From: Clostridium sp. Marseille-P2415
GTDB taxonomy: Bacteria; Bacillota; Clostridia; Lachnospirales; Lachnospiraceae
Direction: 5' to 3'
Assembly (NCBI RefSeq): GCF_900155545.1
Contig: NZ_LT732526.1
Location: forward strand, 3,923,827-3,987,826
DNA length: 64,000 nucleotides
A program made the position numbers and the translations under genes. Under the pieces are notes generated by a model. It was not told the DNA's origin. It was given only the letters and a program-made list of their open reading frames with translations, and made no database searches. Positions 1 to 7,989 of this stretch are shown piece by piece. Each line of letters opens with the position of its first letter. Positions within the stretch are counted from its first letter, which is position 1.

Positions 1-580
1 GTCCATCAAGTATGGCAATGGGGTTGTGTGACTTCTCATCTACAATAATAGTGCCGTAGGTATTTCTTTTTTTGAAAGCAAAATCATCAATACCTACGAT
101 TTCACCACACTCTGAAGGTGCCTGATTCTCAAAGCGTTTCAGCAAAAGGCGTATTACACTATCGCCACTGATGCGAATGCCCATCTCTTTACAGATACGG
201 GAACAACCTTCGCAGCTCGTTTCCAATGCTAATGTACTGATAAAATCAGCGCATCGCTCCGTCATACGGCTATAGTAATTGAGGAAACCATTATAGGTTT
301 CAGCAATTGTAGAAACCTTGCAAGAATCATTTTCACAGTTATATTCGTGTGCAGTTATTTCAAGCTCTACCTGTTTTCCTAAAATAGGCAGATCCTGTAC
401 CTTGCGAATATAGGTGCCATGGTATTGGTTAGAAATTTGTTTACATTCAGGACATTCGCAAGATTCGGTTGCGGATTTCATACGGATTTTTATTTTGGTT
501 CTGTCCACAATAATTTCTGTAATTCTCAATAACTCTGTTGGATAAAATTTATCTAAATTTAATGCTGTAGTATCGTTCAT
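1..580 (-). CDS. ISL3-family transposase, N-terminal part (runs off left edge)
   Basis: An open frame starts at the ATG at 578-580 and stays open for 193 codons to the window edge. The N-terminal third carries a CxxC...CxxxxC zinc-finger-like arrangement (CECPEC, then CENDSC), as in the zinc-binding domain of IS204/IS1001/IS1096/IS1165 transposases. It is followed by a helical DNA-binding part and then by the start of the catalytic core, with the motif GIDDFAFKKRNTYGTIIVD. That motif is typical of the first DDE aspartate region of ISL3 transposases. The rest of the gene and the far end of the element are outside the window. A GGAGATACTG-like site lies just upstream of the ATG. Family call is firm; whether the element is active cannot be judged. 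Confidence 0.88.
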   Translation of the reverse strand, partial: MNDTTALNLDKFYPTELLRITEIIVDRTKIKIRMKSATESCECPECKQISNQYHGTYIRKVQDLPILGKQVELEITAHEYNCENDSCKVSTIAETYNGFLNYYSRMTERCADFISTLALETSCEGCSRICKEMGIRISGDSVIRLLLKRFENQAPSECGEIVGIDDFAFKKRNTYGTIIVDEKSHNPIAILDG

Positions 581-973
581 AAACAGTATCTCCTATAGCA
601 TTATAGTATATCATATAAACTTTATAAGCGAAAGATACAAAACGGATATTTGCGGAAGAACCCATGCAACCGGATTGGCGGTTCAAAAACACCCGGAATA
701 CTCACAACCCCCTCCCGGCACGCCAAACCCTCCTTTTTCCTACGTTTTTGAGCGATCTCCAGTTCAAACCTGGTTGTCACCCCTCTTATGAAAGCCTCAG
801 AATCCTTGTAAATCAGTAAGTGGTAAACCACTTACTGATTTAAACTAAGCAATCAACTTTTTATTATCCAATAAAAGGTTACGAGGAAATAGTGAGCAAC
901 CTAAATATGCAAAATCCTTTGAGGTTGCATAAAGTTCTTTGTTCTATTTTTAGTCCGTATCTCCGATCAAATA
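581..973. other. Intergenic region between transposase and histidine kinase
   Basis: 393 bases without a gene I can name. It must contain the outer end of the ISL3-type element, but I could not recognise a terminal inverted repeat without the other end. An open frame of 69 codons exists on the minus strand (622-831); it resembles no family I know and is probably not a gene. The region holds one strong hairpin (809-842) and a weaker one (GCAACCT at 896-902 with AGGTTGC at 922-928), both downstream of the histidine kinase gene. Confidence 0.6.
809..842. terminator. 16-bp perfect inverted repeat with 2-base loop
   Basis: Arms 809-824 and 827-842 are perfectly complementary (TAAATCAGTAAGTGGT and its reverse complement) around a 2-base centre. 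It lies downstream of the minus-strand yesM-like gene and upstream of the transposase. It could be a terminator-like structure, or a palindrome tied to the insertion element. There is no clear T-tract, so terminator function is uncertain. Confidence 0.45.
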
Positions 974-2755
974 TTAATTGTCTTTTAAAGGGATCTCAAT
1001 AATTACACTGTTTTTTAAATAGGGAATACTGGTAAAGGATATCTTTGCCTTTTCACCGTAACAGGCAGTAAGCCGCTTCTGGAGATTGGCCAAGCCAAAA
1101 TGATTTTTGGCTTCCGGATCAAGACAGGAAACTGCCTTTTCTATGTCGATTCCAGTACCGTTGTCTGAAACCTCAATTTGTATCTGTTTGTCTGAAACCG
1201 AGTGAATGGATATGGATATGGTTGGTGGAACCGGCTCGAATCCGCCGATAAAATTACTAAAACCGTGTTTAATGCAATTCTCGGCAAGAGGCTGTAGCAG
1301 GACTTTCATGATTTTTACATCTCTTAAGCCTGGCTCGATGGAGGTGATCAGCATGATTCCTGCAGAGGAGTGGCGGTTCATGATTTCCATATAAGAAGTG
1401 ACATGTTCCACTTCCTTTTGTACTGAGATAAATGTTTTTCCCACACTTAAGGTAATCCTTAAATACCTGCCCAGGCTTTCCAGCATTCCTCCGGCCGTGT
1501 CAGAGTGACCGTTCAATACCTGAAAATGAATGCATTCAAGAGTGTTGTAAAGAAAATGAGGATTAATCTGTTCCGACATCATCTGGATTTCAGCTTTGGC
1601 TTTTTTCTGCTCTTCGTCTTTGATCTGCTTTAGCTGAAGCTGTATGGTATCGTACATTTGATTGAGCTGGGTCCCTAAAAGGCCGATTTCATCTGTGTAG
1701 GGAAAGGTTACTTTTTTATTATAGGCATTTTCATTGATTCTTCCGATGACTTTACCGATGGATTTTAAATTTCTCGTAAGAAGATGGGAAAGAGCAAATG
1801 ATAATAGACCACTGGCTGCAAAGCATGCGAGCCACACCAGAATAAAAAAGGACCTGAGTTCTTTGATATCTCCTGTAAGAGAAGATTTTTTGACCATATG
1901 AACGATCTTTAAGCTGCAGAATTTAATGGAGTCCATTTCTAAAAACAGCTCCTCCTTCTGGTTCTTGACGGTTCCGCTTTGAGGCCCATTTTTCCCGGCT
2001 ACCCAGTCCTTTACTTCGGGAAGAAAGGCATCTGGAAATTGGGCGTCCGTAATATCAAGAGGAACTCCGTCTTCTTTTGCCAGATACATACAATAGGTAT
2101 AGCTGTTGGACATTCTGTCAAAGTAGGCACGTATCTGAGCAGTATCAATCAGCAGGATAAATCTTGCTTTTTTTGTGCCGGGAGCATCCTGATAGGCAAG
2201 ATTTGCAGAGGCAGGACTATAGGATACAGGATAGGAAATCGGAATGGTACTTCCTTGCTTGAACATGGAGTTGAAACGGGTGGGAAAGATGGTAATGTGA
2301 GGGTATTCCCATATGTTTTCAGTAAAAAGTGTTTCAAAGTAGCTGCTCATCCCAAGAGAAGCCGGACTGAAAAGAATCCCGTCTTCTCCGCAAAGAATCA
2401 CATTGTTTATCAGATCGTGGCTCTGCAAAAAAGAATCAGTCTGTGACATGGCTTCTGAAAAATATTTTGCATATCCGGTAAAATTCCGGTTATTGATATC
2501 GGATATCATTTGGGGAAAGGGTTCCTTTACCAACAGGTGATCAGTGGCTGTGGATAAGGACATAAACTGGGAGGAAAGAGAAGAACCAGTCATTTGGATC
2601 GACCTTTCCGCCTTTTTGTATACCTCATTGGTGTTCCTTTTGTAAAAATAAGAATAGGAAAGCTGAGTGATCAGAATCAGGGCCGCCGAAGTAATAAAAA
2701 TCATCCCGGTCAGCAATTTATATCGAACCTTTAAATTGGCAAACCAGTGCTTCAT
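974..2755 (-). CDS. Sensor histidine kinase, YesM family
   Basis: 593-residue membrane kinase. An N-terminal membrane segment (about residues 15-37), a large extracytoplasmic sensor region and a second membrane segment (about 298-320) lead into a HAMP linker, a His-kinase domain with the H-box QINPHFLYNTLE, and a HATPase domain with QPLAENCIKHGF (N-box) and DNGTGI (G-box). This is the arrangement of YesM-type kinases, which usually sense carbohydrates outside the cell. Its start codon overlaps the stop of the upstream response regulator (ATGA), so the two are translationally coupled. The pair is divergent from a sugar ABC importer (4594 onward), which is the likely target. The ligand is unknown. 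Confidence 0.93.
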   Translation of the reverse strand: MKHWFANLKVRYKLLTGMIFITSAALILITQLSYSYFYKRNTNEVYKKAERSIQMTGSSLSSQFMSLSTATDHLLVKEPFPQMISDINNRNFTGYAKYFSEAMSQTDSFLQSHDLINNVILCGEDGILFSPASLGMSSYFETLFTENIWEYPHITIFPTRFNSMFKQGSTIPISYPVSYSPASANLAYQDAPGTKKARFILLIDTAQIRAYFDRMSNSYTYCMYLAKEDGVPLDITDAQFPDAFLPEVKDWVAGKNGPQSGTVKNQKEELFLEMDSIKFCSLKIVHMVKKSSLTGDIKELRSFFILVWLACFAASGLLSFALSHLLTRNLKSIGKVIGRINENAYNKKVTFPYTDEIGLLGTQLNQMYDTIQLQLKQIKDEEQKKAKAEIQMMSEQINPHFLYNTLECIHFQVLNGHSDTAGGMLESLGRYLRITLSVGKTFISVQKEVEHVTSYMEIMNRHSSAGIMLITSIEPGLRDVKIMKVLLQPLAENCIKHGFSNFIGGFEPVPPTISISIHSVSDKQIQIEVSDNGTGIDIEKAVSCLDPEAKNHFGLANLQKRLTACYGEKAKISFTSIPYLKNSVIIEIPLKDN

Positions 2756-4374
2756 CGGATGCTCCTTTCTTCTGCTGTATACTGCTTCTGGTAATCAGAG
2801 GGAGTGAGCCCGGTCCGCGCTTTGAAAGCCCGGCTGAAGGATCTGTAATCTTCATATCCAAGAAGCATGGACACTTCACCGGGAGTATGCTCAGGATGTT
2901 TTAATTGCTCCTGGGCATAATTTATTTTTAGGTCCAGTGTGTAATCCCGGAAATTCAATTGTGTTTTATTTTTAAAATAAGTACTGAAATAGCTTTTACT
3001 TAAACCAAGATAACTGCAGACATCCTCTGTTTTTGGATTCTTCAACAGGTTTTTATTGATATAGGTAATGGCTTTTTCTATAAGGGGATCGCTTCTGGCG
3101 GCCCGGCTTACGGAAAGTTCATCAGCAAAGCTGCATAGTATTTTGCACATAAAAGAGCGTATCTCATCAAGAGATGTCAGGCTCTGAAGTGTGGCAAAGG
3201 AATTTCCGGTATAGCTTTTGGGAGGTCCATCCAAATATCTGGAAAGCTGGCTCTGAACGGTAATGATCAGATAATTGCACATGTTATACAGGTAGGATGG
3301 AGGCGGGGCAGAACGGTCCAGAAGCTTGTCCAGATAGTTATTAAAGTGTGTCTTTATCTCATCAAAATTATCCTTTAGTATGGAGTTTAATATTTCATCG
3401 CCAGGCATGACAACGGGGGGCTGCTTTGCGGTGAAAGAAGCTGAATCGAGGACAGGCCCGGTTTCAGGATAGATATGCCAGGATATTACCTGTCTGGCAT
3501 CCTGTAAAGAAGCGTGGATGCTGGAAAGAGATGATACGGGCTTTCCGATGGCGGCGGCAATTTGAACCATGGCGGTGTTTTCTGCTCTCCGGATGTATCT
3601 GGTCAGTAAACTTTTAAAGGAACTGTTATCGAAAGATGTGAACGGAAGGTTTATTAAAAGAAGCAAACCAGCCGGAGGATATTCGGCGATGAGGATAGGC
3701 TTGCCTTCAAATTCTATTTCCAGCGTTTTTCGCAAGGGGATCAGGGCCTGATTCAATTCTATGTTTTCCTCTGTACTTTGGTGAGGCGAATAAGCCCGGA
3801 TTAATACGGCGCAGCTGTCTATGTCTTTTATGGGCAGAGAGTAGTCATTGATGACTTTTCTCAGCTCTGGTGCAGACAGTTCTCCCCGGAGGAGCTGAGG
3901 AATCAGATTGAGCTTGTGCAGAGAAATCTGGGCTTTCCGCAGTTTCCTTAAGGTTGACAGCTGGTCACTGTGAAGATTCCGTTTGCTTAAAATGTTCTCA
4001 CGAAGTCTTTTAATTAGTTCCGTTAATTCTTTTATAGAAATGGGTTTCAGTAAATATTCAATAATTCCGTATTTGATTGCAGTTCTGGCATATTCAAATT
4101 CATCATAACCACTTAAAATCACAAAGGAACAGTCAAATTGTTCTTCCCTTGCCCGGCGGACCAGCTCTAAACCGCTCATTCCCGGCATCTGGATGTCGGT
4201 GATAACGATGTCCGGTTCATAATATCTGATTTTGTCAAGAGCCTCAGCACCGCTTGCAGCTGTTCCAATCACGGAGATGGAATAGTCTTCCCAGGGGATA
4301 ATAGAGCGTAAGCCGGAGCGTATTTCTGCTTCGTCATCGACAATCAGAAGGGTTATTGTTGAAACTGGAATCAT
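2752..4374 (-). CDS. Response regulator, YesN type (REC + AraC DNA-binding domain)
   Basis: 540 residues. An N-terminal receiver domain (about 1-125) has acidic residues in VDDE and a phosphoacceptor Asp60 in VITDIQMPG. A long middle region has no named domain. A C-terminal AraC-type double helix-turn-helix (about 435-535) includes YLGLSKSYFSTYFKNKT and the second-helix signature MLLGYEDYRSFSRAFKARTGLTPSDY. It is the first gene of a two-gene operon with the YesM-like kinase. It probably activates the divergent ABC sugar importer starting at 4594; that target is inferred from gene order only. Confidence 0.93.
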   Translation of the reverse strand: MIPVSTITLLIVDDEAEIRSGLRSIIPWEDYSISVIGTAASGAEALDKIRYYEPDIVITDIQMPGMSGLELVRRAREEQFDCSFVILSGYDEFEYARTAIKYGIIEYLLKPISIKELTELIKRLRENILSKRNLHSDQLSTLRKLRKAQISLHKLNLIPQLLRGELSAPELRKVINDYSLPIKDIDSCAVLIRAYSPHQSTEENIELNQALIPLRKTLEIEFEGKPILIAEYPPAGLLLLINLPFTSFDNSSFKSLLTRYIRRAENTAMVQIAAAIGKPVSSLSSIHASLQDARQVISWHIYPETGPVLDSASFTAKQPPVVMPGDEILNSILKDNFDEIKTHFNNYLDKLLDRSAPPPSYLYNMCNYLIITVQSQLSRYLDGPPKSYTGNSFATLQSLTSLDEIRSFMCKILCSFADELSVSRAARSDPLIEKAITYINKNLLKNPKTEDVCSYLGLSKSYFSTYFKNKTQLNFRDYTLDLKINYAQEQLKHPEHTPGEVSMLLGYEDYRSFSRAFKARTGLTPSDYQKQYTAEERSIR

Positions 4375-4593
4375 TATGGTCTCCTTTAACAGTCAGTAAA
4401 ATTAAAAGCAAGGCCATTATAGCATTGTGCACAATGAAAAGCAAGATTGAAAGGGAAGGGGAAGGATAGTTCCAAAAAAAATGTTACATGGATGATAAAA
4501 AATGTGGTGCAAAAGTTTGACAATATGCATTATTATGATGGTACATGTTAAGTGGTGAATTAAAGAATAAACAAAACGAAAGGGAGTAAAAAT
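4375..4593 (+). promoter_or_regulatory. Divergent control region of the yesN-like gene and the sugar importer
   Basis: 219 bases between divergent genes. On the plus strand a TTGACA (4517-4522) lies 74 bases before the start codon. The best downstream -10 candidates (TATGAT at 4534, TACATG at 4542) are wrongly spaced (11 or 19 bases), as expected of a promoter that needs an activator such as the adjacent AraC-type regulator. The start codon has AAAGGGAG as ribosome binding site. No exact operator could be defined. Confidence 0.4.
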
Positions 4594-6030
4594 ATGAAAA
4601 AGTCAAAGAAGCTTGCAGCGCTGGGACTTGTAGGGGCAATGGCGGTATCAGCACTGTCTGCATGTTCTTCAGGGGGAGATGCTGGAAGTACAGGCTCTGA
4701 AAGTAAAGCTGGTGACACCACAGCGGCTGCTGCAGAAACAAAAAAGGAAGCATCTTCCGGAAACAAGGTAAAAATCACTGTCTGGACTGAGAACCGACAT
4801 GATATGGAGTACATGAACAAGGTTGTTGAGGAATTCAACAGTACTCATGATGATGTTGAAATTGAGTATGTGGTACAGACAGAGAATTATGTGAATCTAA
4901 TTACAATGGCAGCAAATTCTGGACAGTCGCCAGACATTTTTTCGGCAGTAAGCTCGGAAAATTTTAAGAACTTTGCAGAGAACGGCATTATTCAGCCGAT
5001 TAACGATTACATAACAGATGATTTCAAGAAGGTAAATGAAGTTGACGAGCACTTATTTGAGGGGAGCAACTCACTTGGCGATGATATTTACTGGGTTCCG
5101 TGCGGAAAGAGAAGCGGTTCCAGATTTATCTATAATAAGGAAATTTTCGATAAGCTGGATCTTGAACTTCCTGCCAGGATCAGTGACCTTCCAGACCTTA
5201 CAAGAAAGATAACAGAAACAGGAAACGGAGATTATTATGGGATTATTTTCCCCGGAGCAAGTGGTCCTTTTGAACGCTGGATTGAACATTCTGCTGAAAT
5301 GAGCGGTGTTACTGCATACAACTATAAAGAAGGTAAGTTCGATTTCTCTGGTTACAAGCCATTTATTGAAACTGTACGCCAAATGTTTGAGGAAGGAAGT
5401 GTATTCCCGGGAGCTTCTTCCATGAAGATCGATCCTGTCCGTGTTCAGTTTGCAGAGGGCCATGTTGCTCTTCATGCCAATGCTTCCCAGGAAGCTACGG
5501 TTCTTACTGAGCAGTTCCCGGCTGAAATTGAATGGGGTGTTGCGCAGCTCCCTACTTTAGACGGTGAGATCAGGGGTGCTGAAGGTTGCAGTATAAACTG
5601 TGGCTGGATGATGAGTGCATTAACAGAGCATCCGAAAGAAGCATGGGAAGTAATAGAATATTTTGGTTCAGAAGAAGTATTAAAAGGATATCTGGAAGGT
5701 GGTTATTCTCTTCCTCTTTCCACGTATATGGACGGAAAAATTGATAAATCAAAAATAGGCAGAATGGCTGATTTCTCCAATGTTGATTATGAAGCAGTAT
5801 TGCCTGTAGCGCCAGGCGTAACTCCGGAAGGTGAAAGCTATCGTGATGCATTATGGAATGCATGTCTTCCGGAAGGTGGTTCTATTGATGATACCATTGC
5901 CAAGCTGAACCGGACTTACAATGATGCTTTAGATAAAGAAGTTAAGATGGGCAAGACAAAGCGTCTGGTAATTAAGGATTATGATCCTCTTCACCCCAAT
6001 GCGGGTACAGCGGAATATCTGGCTCAGTAA
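4594..6030 (+). CDS. Carbohydrate ABC transporter, extracellular solute-binding lipoprotein
   Basis: 478 residues. A lipoprotein signal peptide ends in the lipobox LSAC with the lipidated cysteine at residue 24, followed by a Ser/Gly/Ala/Glu-rich linker. The mature part starts VKITVWTENRHDMEYMNKVVEEFN, which is typical of family-1 sugar-binding proteins. Two MalFG-like permeases follow directly and no ATPase gene is present, as is usual for this class, whose members often share an MsmX-type ATPase encoded elsewhere. The substrate is not evident from the sequence. The binding-protein gene is separated from the permeases by a hairpin that may raise its relative expression. Confidence 0.92.
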   Translation: MKKSKKLAALGLVGAMAVSALSACSSGGDAGSTGSESKAGDTTAAAAETKKEASSGNKVKITVWTENRHDMEYMNKVVEEFNSTHDDVEIEYVVQTENYVNLITMAANSGQSPDIFSAVSSENFKNFAENGIIQPINDYITDDFKKVNEVDEHLFEGSNSLGDDIYWVPCGKRSGSRFIYNKEIFDKLDLELPARISDLPDLTRKITETGNGDYYGIIFPGASGPFERWIEHSAEMSGVTAYNYKEGKFDFSGYKPFIETVRQMFEEGSVFPGASSMKIDPVRVQFAEGHVALHANASQEATVLTEQFPAEIEWGVAQLPTLDGEIRGAEGCSINCGWMMSALTEHPKEAWEVIEYFGSEEVLKGYLEGGYSLPLSTYMDGKIDKSKIGRMADFSNVDYEAVLPVAPGVTPEGESYRDALWNACLPEGGSIDDTIAKLNRTYNDALDKEVKMGKTKRLVIKDYDPLHPNAGTAEYLAQ

Positions 6031-6043
6031 GATTGATATCCTG

Positions 6044-6083
6044 GCTGCTGCAAAACAGTTTTGCTGTCTTGCAGCAGCTTTTT
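6044..6083 (+). terminator. Hairpin with T-tract between binding protein and permease genes
   Basis: Arms GCTGCTGCAA (6044-6053) and TTGCAGCAGC (6069-6078) are followed by TTTTTC. Such intra-operon hairpins commonly act as partial terminators or mRNA stabilisers that favour the binding-protein transcript over the permease transcript. Confidence 0.65.
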
Positions 6084-6144
6084 CACTGAGGGAAACGGCG
6101 TTAATGAAAGTAATATAAATTATGAAAAGTAAGGAGCGTACTGA

Positions 6145-7074
6145 ATGAATACAAAAAGGATTTTGGGACAACGTTTGAAAAAAAGCTGGGATCATGGAGA
6201 TATTCCCATGTGGTTGATGCTGTTTCCTACTATATTTTTTATTCTTGTTATGTCGGTTTATCCGTTTGCCTGGCTGATCCGGTATGTTTTCTATGATTAC
6301 AATGGATTTAAAGAATATTATGTAGGAATGGCAAACTTTAAGCGTTTGTTTACAGATACCATTTACTGGAACAGTGTACTTCATACCTTTGAATATGCAT
6401 TTTTAAAGCTGCTATTTGTTCTTCCCCTATCTCTGATAACCGCAGTGCTGCTGCAAAGGAAGAGATTCGGAAGCGGGCTGATCCAGGGAATCTATTTCCT
6501 TCCCACGGTTATAAGCTCAGCTGTATATAGCTTGATCTGGTACTTCATTTTTGCAACCTATAACGGTGTTTTAAACGCTTTTCTTCAGGCATTCGGAATT
6601 ATCAATGCTCCTATTGACTGGCTTGGAAGCAGCAAGACTGCCATGACTGCAGTTGTTATTGTGGCTGTCTGGGGAGCTTTTGGTAATTATATGATTCTTT
6701 TGATTTCCGGACTTACGGGAATTTCGTCGGATGTTTATGAAAGTGCCCAGATTGACGGTGCCAATGGAATTCAGACATTCTTTAAGATTACTCTTCCAAT
6801 GCTTGGACCGGTTCTTAAGGTTGTCATTATGCTTGCGATTACCACTGCATTTAAGGATTATCAGTCCATCCTGGTTTTGACCGGAGGCGGTCCCAATAAC
6901 CGTACCCATGTTATGTTTTCATACATTTTCCAGATGGTATTCGGAACTTCCACATCGTCATCCCAGCTACAGATCGGATATGGCTCGGTGCTTAGCATTA
7001 TATCTGCACTTATTGTTGGTTTAGTTACCATTATTTACTTAAAATTCAGCAAAAAAATGGATGAGATATCATAG
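6145..7074 (+). CDS. Carbohydrate ABC transporter permease, MalF/LplB-like
   Basis: 309 residues with six predicted membrane segments. The cytoplasmic EAA loop is visible as ESAQIDGANGIQTFFKITLPMLGP, the site that contacts the ATPase. The short N-terminal segment before the first membrane helix (PMWLMLFPTIFFILVMSVYPFAWLI) is typical of LplB/UgpA-like members. AAGGAG precedes the start. It is the first permease of the pair; the second starts 17 bases after its stop. Confidence 0.93.
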   Translation: MNTKRILGQRLKKSWDHGDIPMWLMLFPTIFFILVMSVYPFAWLIRYVFYDYNGFKEYYVGMANFKRLFTDTIYWNSVLHTFEYAFLKLLFVLPLSLITAVLLQRKRFGSGLIQGIYFLPTVISSAVYSLIWYFIFATYNGVLNAFLQAFGIINAPIDWLGSSKTAMTAVVIVAVWGAFGNYMILLISGLTGISSDVYESAQIDGANGIQTFFKITLPMLGPVLKVVIMLAITTAFKDYQSILVLTGGGPNNRTHVMFSYIFQMVFGTSTSSSQLQIGYGSVLSIISALIVGLVTIIYLKFSKKMDEIS

Positions 7075-7090
7075 AAAGGAGACCGGGAAA

Positions 7091-7966
7091 ATGGCAAGGG
7101 AAAGAGTAAGTCATTCCGTTGAATCAAGAAAAACTAAAATCAGTAACGTAATTATTTTTCTGCTTTTAGCTTTTCTTGCGGTGTTGACGGTTTATCCAAT
7201 TATTTATATCGCTTTCGGCTCCTTTAAAACCAACAATGAACTGGTTCGGGGAGGCTTAAGGCTGTTGCCGGAGATATTTGTTTTAGACAATTATACCCAG
7301 GCATGGGAAATGGCCAATTTCTCCAGATATACCATTAACAGCCTGATCATCAGCTTTGGTGTCATGGCAATTTCGCTGTTTGTAAGCAGCATGGCAGGAT
7401 ATGTATTTTCCAGAAAACAATTCCGCTTAAAAAGTCTGATCTACAATGCTATGGTTTTATTTATGTTTATTAATGTGGGGAGCGCGGCACTGCGTCCTCT
7501 GTTTGAACTTGCAGTAAAGCTCCATATGAATAAGTCACTTATATCCATTATTCTTATATCCGCAGGAAGCGGGCAGGCTACTTATGTATTCCTGATTCAT
7601 GGATTTATGAACAGTGTTCCGAGGGAACTGGATGAAGCAGCAAAGATGGATGGCTGCAGCTTTTTTGGAATCTACAGCAGGGTCATTCTTCCTGTATTAA
7701 AACCGGCACTTGCCAGCGTTGCATTGTTATCCTTCCGTGGAGGCTGGAATGAATACATCCTTCCGCTTATCTTTACCATGACCAATGAAAAGCTTCGTCC
7801 TCTGACCGTTGGTGTTGTTGCACTGCAGAATGCCGGTGACGGAGCAGCTGCATGGAATATCCTGTTTGCAGGATCGGCAATCGCCATTATTCCGATTATT
7901 CTTGTTTATATTGTTGCAAGCAAGCAGTTTATGGGAGGAATGACAGCCGGAGCGGTAAAAGGCTGA
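7091..7966 (+). CDS. Carbohydrate ABC transporter permease, MalG/YtcP-like
   Basis: 291 residues from the ATG at 7091. I chose this start because AAAGGAG lies at 7075-7081, immediately after the stop of the upstream gene; an ATG at 7061 is in frame but inside that gene and has no ribosome binding site. Six membrane segments are predicted, with the EAA loop DEAAKMDGCSFFGIYSRVILPVLKPA. It pairs with the preceding permease to form the importer channel. Confidence 0.92.
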   Translation: MARERVSHSVESRKTKISNVIIFLLLAFLAVLTVYPIIYIAFGSFKTNNELVRGGLRLLPEIFVLDNYTQAWEMANFSRYTINSLIISFGVMAISLFVSSMAGYVFSRKQFRLKSLIYNAMVLFMFINVGSAALRPLFELAVKLHMNKSLISIILISAGSGQATYVFLIHGFMNSVPRELDEAAKMDGCSFFGIYSRVILPVLKPALASVALLSFRGGWNEYILPLIFTMTNEKLRPLTVGVVALQNAGDGAAAWNILFAGSAIAIIPIILVYIVASKQFMGGMTAGAVKG

Positions 7967-7989
7967 TTAAGAAGAAAAGAGGAAATGAA

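Noticed and set aside
622-831. 69-codon minus-strand frame next to the transposase
   Set aside because: No family resemblance, odd composition, and the surrounding DNA has no other coding signs. Probably chance or element end sequence.
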